From: Photobacterium sp. TLY01
GTDB lineage: Bacteria > Pseudomonadota > Gammaproteobacteria > Enterobacterales > Vibrionaceae
NCBI RefSeq assembly: GCF_021432065.1
Contig: NZ_CP090365.1
Span: 1,282,556-1,346,555 of the forward strand
DNA: 64,000 bases
Reading direction: 5' to 3'
The translations under genes were made by a program, and so were the position numbers. Within the stretch, counting starts at the first letter, position 1. The number at the start of each line of letters is the position of its first letter. The notes under the pieces were generated by a model. The model saw nothing but the letters and a program-made list of their open reading frames with translations, was not told the DNA's origin and ran no database searches. This document shows positions 36,225-45,469 of the stretch, piece after piece.

Positions 36225-37558
36225 GAATGGGGCTCCTTCTGAATCGTGGTCGGTTGTTCTGACAACCGCTCTGTTTTCTCTCCTGGCTGCAGGTTTTGCC
36301 AGAAAACACGCGGATCAAACACCATCGCCGCTAACATGGTCAGCAGGACCACTGAAGCAAATGACAAGGCAGCCGGTCCCGGATAAATCGCCATCAAATT
36401 CTGTAACTGCACCAAAGCAACCAGAAGCGCTACAACAAAAATATCTATCATCGACCACCGGCCGATGAACTCAGCCATCCTGTACAGCTTCAAGCGCCGG
36501 ATGGCTTTTCTGTTTTCATCGTCTATGTTTCGCCCTGCAGCATAAAAGAGCCACCCCAGTGCAACAATCTTCGCCAGAGGAATCACCACGCTGGCGATAA
36601 AAATCACCATAGCAATGGGATAGGAACCGTGATGCCAGAGCAGCACAACACCGCCAATGATGGTTGACCCTTCCGATTTTCCCAAGCTGACCGTATACAT
36701 CATCGGGTACAGATTCGCCGGGAATAAAAAAACGGCTGAAGCCAGCAATAACGCCCAGGCATATTGCAGATTTTTAGCCGGATGATACGGATGCAATTTT
36801 CCGCCACAGCGTATACATCTTTGATGATGACCTTCAACAACAGGATTGAGCTGCGCACAAGTGTGGCAGGAGATATGGTTCCGCGAATGATGACTGTCAC
36901 CCGCTTTTACTTCAGGCAAGGGCACCATAGGTGCAAACTGTAACCAGAGCCATGTTCGGTCGACCATGGCGACACATTTCACAACCAGCACGGTATAGAG
37001 ACAAAATGCCCAAAATGACATGCCCAATCCGACATCAGCCAGCGCAGCAATTTTGATCAGGCTGACCAGAATGCCGATCAGGAAAACATCCACCATGAGC
37101 CAGGGTTCAATACGAAGCGTCAGCCGGCATAAACTTTTGACTCTGTGGCTGACACTATCACTCTCAATTTTTCCGTGCTCCGTACTTACCCAGTACAGAT
37201 ATAGCACGGAGGTGATATAGCAAGCCGGTAAAATGACAACTGTCATTAACAACAACAGGCCTAATAAACTATTCTCGAACTGAGCAAGCATCTGAGCAGA
37301 ATGCATCAGAGTAATTTCTTGCTGAATACCTTGCACACTGAACGACATAAACGGGAAACTGACACTCAGAACCAGCATCACCAGACAGGCAAACCCATAG
37401 GCCAATGTTCGCTGTTGAGGATGCTTAATGGTTTTCATCAGCAGATGCCCGCAGCGCGGACAAGATGCACGCTGTCCCGGCTCTAACTCTGGCAAAGCAA
37501 CCACCAAGCCGCATTCCTCACACCCTGTTATCCCCACTGTTTGCTGCTCGTGTTGCAT
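36221..37558 (-). CDS. pqiA: PqiA, inner-membrane partner of PqiB
   Basis: A 445-residue protein made of two PqiA domains, each led by a zinc-ribbon-like cluster: GCEECGLVVALPE with CPRCGHLL at the N-terminus, and CHTCAQLNPV with RCIRCGGKL at about 235-265. Each domain has four hydrophobic segments, including YPMMYTVSLGKSEGSTIIGG in the second. With PqiB and PqiC it makes a transenvelope lipid-transport system that maintains the outer membrane; in E. coli it is induced by paraquat through SoxRS. No SoxS site was identified upstream, where a repeat cluster begins. Confidence 0.93.
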   Translation of the reverse strand: MQHEQQTVGITGCEECGLVVALPELEPGQRASCPRCGHLLMKTIKHPQQRTLAYGFACLVMLVLSVSFPFMSFSVQGIQQEITLMHSAQMLAQFENSLLGLLLLMTVVILPACYITSVLYLYWVSTEHGKIESDSVSHRVKSLCRLTLRIEPWLMVDVFLIGILVSLIKIAALADVGLGMSFWAFCLYTVLVVKCVAMVDRTWLWLQFAPMVPLPEVKAGDSHHSRNHISCHTCAQLNPVVEGHHQRCIRCGGKLHPYHPAKNLQYAWALLLASAVFLFPANLYPMMYTVSLGKSEGSTIIGGVVLLWHHGSYPIAMVIFIASVVIPLAKIVALGWLFYAAGRNIDDENRKAIRRLKLYRMAEFIGRWSMIDIFVVALLVALVQLQNLMAIYPGPAALSFASVVLLTMLAAMVFDPRVFWQNLQPGEKTERLSEQPTTIQKEPHS

Positions 37559-37680
37559 CCGATCTTTACCTGTTCGGTCGTCATAAAACCAGTATAGATA
37601 GGGACGCTTTGGATGAGGGGGATTTCTTCAGAGATAAAACGTTCAAATACAGTGGGATGAAATGTAATGACGCGTATTAT

Positions 37681-37862
37681 CGGGACAGACACTTTAACAA
37701 TCGTCCCCCAGAAGGGGCTGTTGGGACAGGCACTTTAATTCTGGCCTCGACCAAACTTGGGATCTGCATACTGGCCAGTACTGTCGGGACAGACAGTTTA
37801 ACACCACGAATGACGTTGATTATCGGGACAGGCACTTTAATCTCTGTCCCAGGACAGGCACC
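37681..37862 (+). repeat. cluster of GGGACAGGCACTTTAA repeats
   Basis: Four same-direction units with consensus CGGGACAGGCACTTTAA start at 37681, 37722, 37785 and 37824, and a shorter GGACAGGCACC is at 37851. Two are preceded by TAT. A short CCCC/GGGG hairpin lies between units 1 and 2, and CTGTCC/GGACAG between units 4 and 5. The cluster fills the gap between pqiA and the phaC terminator. Irregular spacing (41, 63 and 39 bases) and the absence of cas genes exclude a CRISPR. It resembles REP-type dispersed elements; no transposase is present here. Confidence 0.75.
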
Positions 37863-37901
37863 AATGTTTCAGACGAATAAACACGCTTGTGTTTCAACCA
37901 T

Positions 37902-37932
37902 AAAAAAACCAGTGGCGAGCCACTGGTTTTTA
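37902..37932. terminator. bidirectional terminator downstream of phaC
   Basis: ACCAGTGGC and GCCACTGGT (37908-37927) form a perfect stem with a tight loop, flanked by A7 on the left and TTTTT on the right. On the minus strand it closes the phaBAPC operon 35 bases after the phaC stop. Confidence 0.8.
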
Positions 37933-37962
37933 CAATACTGATATTGGCGTTCAACTAAATAA

Positions 37963-39747
37963 TCAATTCGGGCTTGAAAACTCAATCGGTAATGTTTGCT
38001 TCACATAGTCACCAGGCGCTGGGCCTGTCGGCGGGAAGCTTTCATTGCCGATGTCACGAGCAGGCACCGGTTCTTCAGAATTAAAGCCATTCAACCAGGT
38101 ATTCCAGTGATTCCACCATGACCCGTCGTGGTGAGTTGCCCCAGCCAACCAGGCTTCAGGATCGGATTCAGCGCTATCGTTGGTATAAAAACCATACTTA
38201 TTTTTTTCAGGATGATTAATGATACCAGCAATATGACCAGACTCGCCCAGTACGAAGACTGAATCTCCTTTCAGGACTTTCGAACCGCGATAAGTCCCTT
38301 GCCACAGAGCAATATGATCTTCCTGAGTAGAAATAAAGTAAGTTGGTACTTTGATTTTCGACAAATCAATGTACACACCACCCACTTTGTACCCTTTCGG
38401 ATCCATCAGCTTATTTTCCAGATAGAACTGACGCAGCAATGTACTGTGGCACGCTTTAGCCACATTCGTGCTATCACCATTCCAGAACAGCAGATCGAAA
38501 TCGATTGGGCTGTTTCCTTTCAGGTAATTATTAACGTAATAGTTCCAGTACAAGCTGTTTTCACGCAGCAGACTAAAGGTCACACTCAATGAGCGACCGT
38601 CCATATAGCCTTTCAGTTCATTCTGGGCTTCAATGGCCGAAATAATCGGATCATTAATGTAAGCACCAATTTCACCTGGCTGGGAGAAATCGAGAATCGT
38701 GGTAAAGAAAGTGGCAGATTTCACACGGTTACGCATACGTTTCGCAGCGCTGTAGGCCAAGGCTGTGGCCAATAATGTCCCGCCAATACAATAACCGACC
38801 GTGTGAATTTGCTTGTCACCTGCAACATTTTCAACGACATCCAATGCTTTCAGCGCACCTTCCAATACATAGGTATCAAAATCCACATCTTGCATTGTTG
38901 CATCAGGATTACGCCAGGAGATCATAAAGACAGTATGCCCCTGCTCCACCAGCCAGCGAGCCATCGAATTCTTCTCTCGCAGATCCATGATGTAGTATTT
39001 ATTGATAAACGGCGGAACAATCAATATGGGAGCCGCATTTACGGTTTCTGTCAGCGGTTTATACTGAATCAGTTCAAACAAGTCATTCTTAAAAATAACT
39101 TGTCCTGGTGTATTGGCGATATTATCACCCACCTGGAATGCATCACCGTTTGTCATGCGGATTTTCAGCACATCCGCGCTGGATTGCATGTCTTCATGCA
39201 GCAGTTCCATTCCCTTGATCAGGTTCTGACCGTTGGTTTCAACCGTCAGTTTTGCCAGCTCGGGATTGGTCGTAATAAAGTTGGTCGGCGATAGTGCATT
39301 GATGGCCTGGCGCGAGAAGAAATTCAAACGTTCTTTCGCTTTCTCATCCAATCCTTCTATCGAATCAATGGTCTCTTTCATCTTATTGCTGAACAGCAAG
39401 TAAGACTGTTTGATGCAGTTATAAAAAGCTTCGTTTTGCCAGGCAGGATCGATAAATCGTTTATCATCATGTGCCGGCGTAACAACATCCTGACTATCAC
39501 CCGTCAGAGTGACGTTCTGCAAAATCTTCATCTGGCTTTCAAACCAATCCATCTGAATTTTTGCAATCACCGCAGGCTGGGCAGATGCACTTTCCAGCCA
39601 AGCCGTTGTGTCTTCCAGATTCAACTCACTCAGCGCTTTGTTGAGCGGAATATTAATGGCTGCCTTGCCGGAATCAAACTCCTTCCACCACGCTTGGTTC
39701 ATTTCCTGGAGTTTAGCAAAGTAGTCCGTGAAAAAATTCGGGTTCAT
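37963..39747 (-). CDS. phaC: PhaC, class I poly(3-hydroxyalkanoate) synthase
   Basis: 594 residues from ATG 39747, with GAGG 8 bases upstream; an in-frame extension to 39801 lacks such a site. The lipase-like box GYCIGGTLLA places the nucleophile at Cys320. The catalytic Asp lies in STQEDHIALW and the His in GESGHIAGIINHP. Length and a PWWEF-like opening (NQAWWKEFD) fit class I synthases, which polymerise 3-hydroxybutyryl-CoA into PHB at granule surfaces. It is the last gene of phaB-phaA-phasin-phaC. Confidence 0.95.
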   Translation of the reverse strand: MNPNFFTDYFAKLQEMNQAWWKEFDSGKAAINIPLNKALSELNLEDTTAWLESASAQPAVIAKIQMDWFESQMKILQNVTLTGDSQDVVTPAHDDKRFIDPAWQNEAFYNCIKQSYLLFSNKMKETIDSIEGLDEKAKERLNFFSRQAINALSPTNFITTNPELAKLTVETNGQNLIKGMELLHEDMQSSADVLKIRMTNGDAFQVGDNIANTPGQVIFKNDLFELIQYKPLTETVNAAPILIVPPFINKYYIMDLREKNSMARWLVEQGHTVFMISWRNPDATMQDVDFDTYVLEGALKALDVVENVAGDKQIHTVGYCIGGTLLATALAYSAAKRMRNRVKSATFFTTILDFSQPGEIGAYINDPIISAIEAQNELKGYMDGRSLSVTFSLLRENSLYWNYYVNNYLKGNSPIDFDLLFWNGDSTNVAKACHSTLLRQFYLENKLMDPKGYKVGGVYIDLSKIKVPTYFISTQEDHIALWQGTYRGSKVLKGDSVFVLGESGHIAGIINHPEKNKYGFYTNDSAESDPEAWLAGATHHDGSWWNHWNTWLNGFNSEEPVPARDIGNESFPPTGPAPGDYVKQTLPIEFSSPN

Positions 39748-39818
39748 CGCGATGACCTCAGCTTTTGGACTAAAAATGCCGTCCACAAGACGGGACGGCA
39801 TAAAGACAGGAAAAGAAC

Positions 39819-40166
39819 TTAAGCTGGTGTAACTTGCTTTACATTCTCTGCGACCAACTCTTCAACTTCAGTTTTGAAGCCTTGAGCCAGTGCAGAAAAC
39901 TTGTTGCTGTCATCAACCAGTTGCTTAGACAGGTTCGTCAGGTTTTCCAGCTGTTGGCTTTGGAAAGACGTCAGTGATTGCAGATCCTTGATTTCACTGA
40001 TTGCTTTGAGCTGAGACAAACCCAAATCGCTGTAAGCACGTACCGCTGCCAGTTGAAGCTCAGTCAGCTCTTCCACGTTCTTCGTGAACAGCTTGTTGAA
40101 TTTCACATAAGGTGCCAGAGATTTTTCAGTTTGCTCAGAGAAAGATTTAAACATTTCCGTATACAT
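39819..40166 (-). CDS. phaP: phasin, PHB granule-associated protein
   Basis: 115 residues from ATG 40166 (AAGGAA upstream). The phasin family pattern is seen: MFKSFSEQTEKSLAPYVKFN, then an amphipathic helical middle (LTELQLAAVRAYSDLGLSQL) and a helical tail ending in VTPA. Phasins coat PHB granules, limit their coalescence and often stimulate PhaC. Placement between phaA and phaC is the standard Vibrio order. Confidence 0.9.
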   Translation of the reverse strand: MYTEMFKSFSEQTEKSLAPYVKFNKLFTKNVEELTELQLAAVRAYSDLGLSQLKAISEIKDLQSLTSFQSQQLENLTNLSKQLVDDSNKFSALAQGFKTEVEELVAENVKQVTPA

Positions 40167-40237
40167 AATATGTTTCCTTAATTTAAGTGCTATTTTCAGC
40201 GCCAGTGGATACTGACGCCAGTTAGTTAACGAGTCGT

Positions 40238-41443
40238 TTAGACACTTTTCAGTACAATAGCTGTACCCATACCACCACCGACACACAATGTGGCAAGGCC
40301 ATACTCTGTTCCACGGCGGCGCATCTCGTGCAGCAGACTGACAATAATACGGTTACCCGATGCACCCAGAGGATGACCCAGGGCAATCGCACCACCATTC
40401 ACATTGCTACGTTCGGCCAAATCTTCGACCTTGGTATTCAAGTTGTCAGCCAACTCATGCAACACGCCCAATGCCTGACCGGCAAAGGCTTCGTTAAACT
40501 CAAACAGACCCACTGAATCAATGTTTAAATCGGCTTTCTCCAGGGCTTTCATCACCGCTGGTACAGGGCCAAGACCCATGACCTCAGGGGCAACACCCGC
40601 TTGTGCATAACTTTCGATTTCTGCCAGCGGTGTTAAACCATATTTTTCTACGGCGGCAGCAGAAGCCACGATGATGGCGCTCGCACCATCATTAATCCCG
40701 GATGCATTCCCTGCGGTTACCGAACCTTCAGGTTTAAATGCCGGACGCAGTTTCTGCAAGCCTTCCAATGTTGCATCGGCTTTCGGATATTCATCCGTAT
40801 CAACCGTTTTCGTCTCACGACGCTCTTTCACTTCAACAGCCACAATTTCTTCAGCGAATTTACCCTGCTCAATGGCAACGACCGCTTTCTGCTGACTTGC
40901 CAGCGCAAAATTGTCCTGCTGCTCACGGGTCAGACCCACTTTTTCAACGACATTTTCAGCCGTCACACCCATGTGGTACTGGTTAAACACATCGGTCAGA
41001 CCGTCGTTAATCAGCAAGTCAGTCAGTTGCAGATTACCCATTTTCTGTCCGTCACGGATAGAAGCAGGCACAGTGAACGGAATTTGCGACATGCTTTCCG
41101 CACCAGCAGCAACGATCAGTTCAGCATCACCGGCTTTAATGTGCGCAGCGGCATCCATAACGGCCTTCATACCACTACCGCATACCATGTTCAGGCTATA
41201 AGCCGGTACCTGCTCTGGAATACCTGCATAAATTGCAGCTTGTCGACCAGGTCCCATTCCCTGACCGGCACCCACAACATTTCCTAAAATCACTTCATCA
41301 ATTTTAGCGGGGTCAACATTTGCCTGAGCCAGTGCACCTTTAATAGCAACAGCAGCAAGCTGCGCGGGCGGAACAGATTTCAGTGCGCCATTAAAGCTGC
41401 CGATCGGTGTACGTTTGGCTGCAACAATATAAACTTTGGTCAT
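40238..41443 (-). CDS. phaA: PhaA, acetyl-CoA acetyltransferase (beta-ketothiolase)
   Basis: 401 residues with all thiolase catalytic residues: Cys88 in NMVCGSGMKAV, the His in GGAIALGHPLGASG and the second Cys in TLCVGGGMGTAI. It condenses two acetyl-CoA to acetoacetyl-CoA, the first step of PHB synthesis, and can run in reverse in degradation. It sits 24 bases behind phaB and just ahead of the phasin. It is a biosynthetic-type thiolase of normal length. Confidence 0.95.
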   Translation of the reverse strand: MTKVYIVAAKRTPIGSFNGALKSVPPAQLAAVAIKGALAQANVDPAKIDEVILGNVVGAGQGMGPGRQAAIYAGIPEQVPAYSLNMVCGSGMKAVMDAAAHIKAGDAELIVAAGAESMSQIPFTVPASIRDGQKMGNLQLTDLLINDGLTDVFNQYHMGVTAENVVEKVGLTREQQDNFALASQQKAVVAIEQGKFAEEIVAVEVKERRETKTVDTDEYPKADATLEGLQKLRPAFKPEGSVTAGNASGINDGASAIIVASAAAVEKYGLTPLAEIESYAQAGVAPEVMGLGPVPAVMKALEKADLNIDSVGLFEFNEAFAGQALGVLHELADNLNTKVEDLAERSNVNGGAIALGHPLGASGNRIIVSLLHEMRRRGTEYGLATLCVGGGMGTAIVLKSV

Positions 41444-41467
41444 GTGTCGAGTGTCCTTACTTCTTCA

Positions 41468-42208
41468 TTAGTGCATGTATAAACCGCCATTTACCGAGAG
41501 GGTCTCTCCGGTAATATAGGCTGCAGCATCACTGGCCAGGAAGTTCACTGATGCTGATACTTCATTCGGTTGTGCCAAACGCTTCATAGGAATTTCAGCC
41601 TTAATCGCGTCCAGCACTTCTGGTTTAATTGCTTCAACCATAGGTGTACCTGTGTACCCCGGTGCAATCGCGTTAACAGTAACACCGTAACGTGCGCCTT
41701 CTGCCGCCAGTGCTTTGGTAAAACCAATCATGCCAGCCTTAGCTGCTGAGTAGTTTGCCTGACCGAACTGCCCCTTCAGGCCATTCACAGAAGAAATATT
41801 GATGATTCTGCCGAACCCGTTATCACACATTGAAGCAAACAAAGGATGAGTCACATTAAACAGGCTGTCCAGATTCGTGGACATCACCTCTTTCCATTGC
41901 TGGACCGTCATACGTTTGAACGTACTGTCACGGGTAATCCCTGCATTGTTAACCAGCACATCAATCTTACCCTCTTCTTTTAAAAGAGTAGTCAGTGCCT
42001 CTTCACAGTATGCAGCATCCGTAACATCCAGAGGGAGTAAGCGGACTTGAGAATCAGAGTAATTGTTTTCAGCAAACCACTCTTTGGCTTTTGCTTCACC
42101 TGTTGGGAAATAGGTGGCAATCACACGATAACCTGCATCTACTAAACCCTGAGTAATTGCAGAACCAATACCACCTTTAGCGCCAGTTACTAATGCTACC
42201 TTTGTCAT
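41468..42208 (-). CDS. phaB: PhaB, NADPH-dependent acetoacetyl-CoA reductase
   Basis: 246 residues, a short-chain dehydrogenase. The cofactor motif TGAKGGIGSAI is at 8-18, the NNAG motif at about 88, the catalytic Ser in INISSVNG and the Tyr-Lys pair in YSAAKAG. It reduces acetoacetyl-CoA to (R)-3-hydroxybutyryl-CoA for PhaC. An AAAGGAG site precedes the ATG. It is the first gene of the operon, so the promoter must lie in the 785-base gap to its right. Confidence 0.95.
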   Translation of the reverse strand: MTKVALVTGAKGGIGSAITQGLVDAGYRVIATYFPTGEAKAKEWFAENNYSDSQVRLLPLDVTDAAYCEEALTTLLKEEGKIDVLVNNAGITRDSTFKRMTVQQWKEVMSTNLDSLFNVTHPLFASMCDNGFGRIINISSVNGLKGQFGQANYSAAKAGMIGFTKALAAEGARYGVTVNAIAPGYTGTPMVEAIKPEVLDAIKAEIPMKRLAQPNEVSASVNFLASDAAAYITGETLSVNGGLYMH

Positions 42209-42993
42209 TTACCAGACTCCTTTCCATCCGTTACCAATACAAAACACACATCTCGCTTATATTACTGATGGACATTTTGTATTTTTTCTGAAGAGAACCT
42301 GCTGCTGTACATCTGAACCAGACCTGTTCCCTGCACCACGATTACGCAGCGTATCCACCCCACAAGTCACTTGTGTGACGCCTACATTGCATAATTATTA
42401 TAAGAACACAGACACATATAGATATCAATATAGGGAATTCATCTTCTTCATAAAATCCCTCTATGGAATCAACCACGTATCAATTAATCGATTACATAAT
42501 AAGTTCAATTTGTTAACGGAATATTTCAATGCATGAGGGATGCCAAGTTTACAAAATGCTGTGAATCAAGCGATTTCCTACTTCCGGATTCATATTCTCG
42601 CCGCAAAACTCAATGCTTCGCACTTGAATGGTGCAGGGTTGCACCATATTTAATCTGATCAATAAATCGCTTCAGGAAATTTTATTTTTAGTGGGAAGGT
42701 GATGAAGCGCAGCATAACTGCAACAAAAAAAACACATCTGACCTCACTGGAAAATTATTTAGGGGGATCAATCTTTTTGTTCTTTTTTCAGTTTTCATCA
42801 GATTGGTGACCTCAGTCACTTTGTCATGTAAAAAAGAAAAATTACATTTATCATTTGCTTGATATTTGTTGTGAACTTCATCAGCTGAACAAAGTCGAAG
42901 ACCAATAACGTTATGCTTTTGAGTACGTTATTCGTGAAAACGACACGCTTCAGAGCGTGCAGGAAAAACAGTGGCTCCAAGGGATCAAAACAC
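42209..42993. other. 785-base divergent control region between the pha and MoxR operons
   Basis: No gene is credible here. The region is AT-rich and holds an inverted repeat TGGTGCA-GGGT-TGCACCA (42629-42646), another AATAACGT...ACGTTATT (42904-42932) and a hairpin CACGCT-TCAG-AGCGTG (42943-42958) in the probable MoxR leader. TAATAT on the minus strand near 42264 may be the -10 of phaB, but no good -35 is seen. The first repeat could be an operator for a PHB regulator. Confidence 0.5.
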
Positions 42994-43959
42994 ATGCTTG
43001 CAAAGACCTTCCAACAACTCGATCAATACCTACAACAGCAGGTCATCGGCCAGGCCGAAATGGTGCAACAATTACTCATTGCACTGTTAGCAGACGGGCA
43101 TATCCTCGTAGAAGGCCCTCCAGGGCTAGCCAAAACACGTGCGGTCAAAACTCTGGCCGACTGTATTGAAGGTGATTTCCACCGTATCCAGTTCACACCG
43201 GATCTCCTGCCCGCAGACCTAACAGGAACCGACATTTTCCGTCCCGAAACCGGCGAGTTTGTATTTCAGCCCGGCCCTGTTTTTAACTCGCTGTTACTGG
43301 CCGATGAGATCAACCGCGCCCCGGCAAAAGTTCAGGCAGCAATGCTTGAAGCGATGGCAGAAAAACAAATCACTGCAGGCAGGAACACGTATTCGCTGCC
43401 GGCATTATTTTTGGTGATGGCAACACAAAACCCGATTGAGCAGGAAGGGACTTATCCGTTACCAGAAGCTCAGCTGGACCGTTTTTTACTGCAACTGAAC
43501 GTTGACTATCCCAATGCCGACAGTGAATTGGCTATCTTACGGCTGAACCGCGGTGAGGCACTGGAAGAGCTCCAGCCCAGATCATCTGAAGCCGTACACA
43601 TCAGTCAGGCTGATATCTTCAGTGCCCGCAAAGAAGTGCTGCAGATCCATATGGCTGAAGAGATTGAGCACTATATTATCCGCCTCATCATGGCAACACG
43701 TGAACCAAAGCGCTACAGCGATGAGCTGGCCGCCTGGCTGCAAATGGGCGTCAGTCCGAGGGCAACGCTGGCACTTGACCGCTGCGCACGAGCATACGCC
43801 TGGCTCAATGGCCGGGATTTTGTCACACCAGACGATGTGCAGCGCATGACTTATCCCGTGCTGAGACACAGATTACTGCTCAGCTATGAAGCACAAGCAG
43901 AAGGCATCACCCCGGACAGCATCATTCATACACTGATTCAACAGGTTACCAGTGCATGA
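42994..43959 (+). CDS. MoxR family AAA+ ATPase
   Basis: 321 residues from ATG 42994 (AAGGGA 9 bases upstream). The Walker A motif is EGPPGLAKT at about 40, Walker B LLLADEINR and sensor 1 MATQNPIEQEGTYPLPEAQL, the last being the MoxR hallmark. The C-terminal lid contains PRATLALDRCARAYA. MoxR ATPases act as chaperones with VWA-domain proteins. Here it leads a six-gene set (DUF58, DUF4381, two VWA proteins, BatD). The stop overlaps the DUF58 start by 4 bases. Confidence 0.93.
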   Translation: MLAKTFQQLDQYLQQQVIGQAEMVQQLLIALLADGHILVEGPPGLAKTRAVKTLADCIEGDFHRIQFTPDLLPADLTGTDIFRPETGEFVFQPGPVFNSLLLADEINRAPAKVQAAMLEAMAEKQITAGRNTYSLPALFLVMATQNPIEQEGTYPLPEAQLDRFLLQLNVDYPNADSELAILRLNRGEALEELQPRSSEAVHISQADIFSARKEVLQIHMAEEIEHYIIRLIMATREPKRYSDELAAWLQMGVSPRATLALDRCARAYAWLNGRDFVTPDDVQRMTYPVLRHRLLLSYEAQAEGITPDSIIHTLIQQVTSA

Positions 43960-44939
43960 TAAAAGCAGTAACAAACACTCCCCTTCAACTGCCACCGCAC
44001 AGTAACGGGTATGAATTGTGCCTTGCTGAACTGTTACAGTACAAAAACCAGTCCGTGAAGTGGCTTCCTCCTGCGCGCAGCGTGTGGGCTCAGCTCAATG
44101 GTCAACATCAAAGCCGGCAGAAAGGCCGGGGTATGAATTTTACCGAAGTGCGCCCCTATCAGGCCGGTGACGACATACGTGCGATAGACTGGCGTGTCAC
44201 TGCCCGGACAGGAAAGACGCATACCAAGTTGTTCAGCGAAGAGCGCGAACAACCCGTGATGTTACTGATTGATTTCAGTCAGAGTATGCGTTTTGGCAGC
44301 CAACTGTTGCTGAAATCGGTGCAGGCTGCTCATTTTGCCAGTTTGCTAAGCTGGCTGGCCGTGCAGCAGCAGGATCGTATTGGGGCACTGGTATACAACG
44401 GATACAAATTAAATGAGTGCAGACCAACGGCTCGCCAACAAGGTCCGCTGGCGGTTATCAATGCCATGATCAACATGCATCAGTCAGACTCGCAAACTTC
44501 GGCTGATGACGGATTGACCTTTGCTGATGTACTTCGCCATATGCATCACTTATGCCCGAAAGGCAGTGACATTATCATTCTGAGTGATTTCTATGCGTTA
44601 CAGGCCAGTGACAAAAAGCGGCTGAGCCAGTTAAGAAGCCATAACAGATTGCAGTTTGTGCATCTGTATGATCCCCTTGAGCTGGGTGAAACTGGTTTTC
44701 GTGGCCGTGAATTCGTCACCGACAGCCAGCAGTCAGCCTGGATTCACTTTGGGGCCCAGCGAACCCGGGAGCAAATGGCGCAGCAGTTCTCGCGGCATCT
44801 GCAGAACCTGACAGCGCTGGCGTCATCACTGGCAATTCCTTTTCATACGGTCTCGGCAGGCATTCCGTTATTAAAACAGATCGGGAGCACTCAGGCACCT
44901 CATCCGACGCCTGAGCCTTCCGTACAGAACAAGATGTAA
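43956..44939 (+). CDS. DUF58 protein (VWA-like fold)
   Basis: 327 residues. The DUF58 signature reads GRGMNFTEVRPYQAGDDIRA followed by IDWRVTARTGKTHTKLF, with the partial VWA metal site VMLLIDFSQSMRFG. It has no membrane segment. DUF58 proteins nearly always follow MoxR and are thought to be its partner. The ATGA overlap upstream and the 5-base gap to the next gene show one operon. Confidence 0.9.
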   Translation: MIKAVTNTPLQLPPHSNGYELCLAELLQYKNQSVKWLPPARSVWAQLNGQHQSRQKGRGMNFTEVRPYQAGDDIRAIDWRVTARTGKTHTKLFSEEREQPVMLLIDFSQSMRFGSQLLLKSVQAAHFASLLSWLAVQQQDRIGALVYNGYKLNECRPTARQQGPLAVINAMINMHQSDSQTSADDGLTFADVLRHMHHLCPKGSDIIILSDFYALQASDKKRLSQLRSHNRLQFVHLYDPLELGETGFRGREFVTDSQQSAWIHFGAQRTREQMAQQFSRHLQNLTALASSLAIPFHTVSAGIPLLKQIGSTQAPHPTPEPSVQNKM

Positions 44940-44944
44940 TTTTT

Positions 44945-45469
44945 ATGGCACAAACACAGACGCATCCATTGCAGCTGGCCGATCTCCATTTGCCAGCGAT
45001 ACCGGATCCCTGGCCTCTGGCCTGGGGATGGTGGGCCAGCGCTTTGCTGATCATTGCCCTGTTTACCCTGTTGTATATCGTCTTGAATCATTTCAAGACC
45101 CAGCGAGGATTAAAAAAAGGCAAGAAACAGGCATTAAACCAGCTCAAACACACGCAATCGGTGTCAGAAATCAACGCCTTACTCAGACAGGCTGCGCTCA
45201 CCTACTTTCCCCGTGAGCAGGTGGCAGGGCTGAGTGGCTATCAATGGATGGCATTTTTAGACCATCAACTCGCTGAACAACACCAGGGATTCGTGTCACT
45301 GAATGATGCATGGACACAGGCGCTGTATGCCTCTGAAACTGAAGAAGACATTCGTGATGCCTGCCGGCATCAGGCGGAGATCTGGTTAAAGCATGCCCTT
45401 CCGCCCCGTTTCCCTCAACATAGCCAAGCTGGAAAAGAGGACGCAACAAAAGGGGACAGGCATGTTTGA
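44945..45469 (+). CDS. DUF4381 membrane protein
   Basis: 174 residues with one transmembrane helix (WASALLIIALFTLLYIVLNH) at about 30-50 and a cytoplasmic helical domain. LNQLKHTQSVSEINALLRQA and LSGYQWMAFLDHQL are typical of DUF4381. It sits between DUF58 and the first VWA gene, as in many proteobacterial MoxR operons. The molecular role is unknown. Its 3' end contains the ribosome-binding site of the next gene, which lies in a copy of the GGGGACAGGC repeat. Confidence 0.85.
   Translation: MAQTQTHPLQLADLHLPAIPDPWPLAWGWWASALLIIALFTLLYIVLNHFKTQRGLKKGKKQALNQLKHTQSVSEINALLRQAALTYFPREQVAGLSGYQWMAFLDHQLAEQHQGFVSLNDAWTQALYASETEEDIRDACRHQAEIWLKHALPPRFPQHSQAGKEDATKGDRHV
45451..45464 (+). repeat. GGGGACAGGCATG repeat copy at a translation start
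   Basis: AGGGGACAGGCATG matches the core of the 37.7 kb repeat. Its AGGGG serves as the Shine-Dalgarno site and its final ATG is the start codon of the VWA gene at 45462. Confidence 0.5.

Noticed and set aside
37681..37862. CRISPR array
   Set aside because: Units are about 17 bases, spacers irregular (22-46 bases), and no cas genes are present.
37465..37941. A 158-codon rightward open frame across the pqiA start and the repeat cluster
   Set aside because: It runs antisense to the pqiA 5' end and then through the repeats and a terminator. It has no ribosome-binding site and no family-like sequence.
42629..42646. NtrC site upstream of phaB
   Set aside because: The half-sites are in the opposite arrangement to the NtrC dyad (TGGTGCA...TGCACCA instead of TGCACC...GGTGCA).
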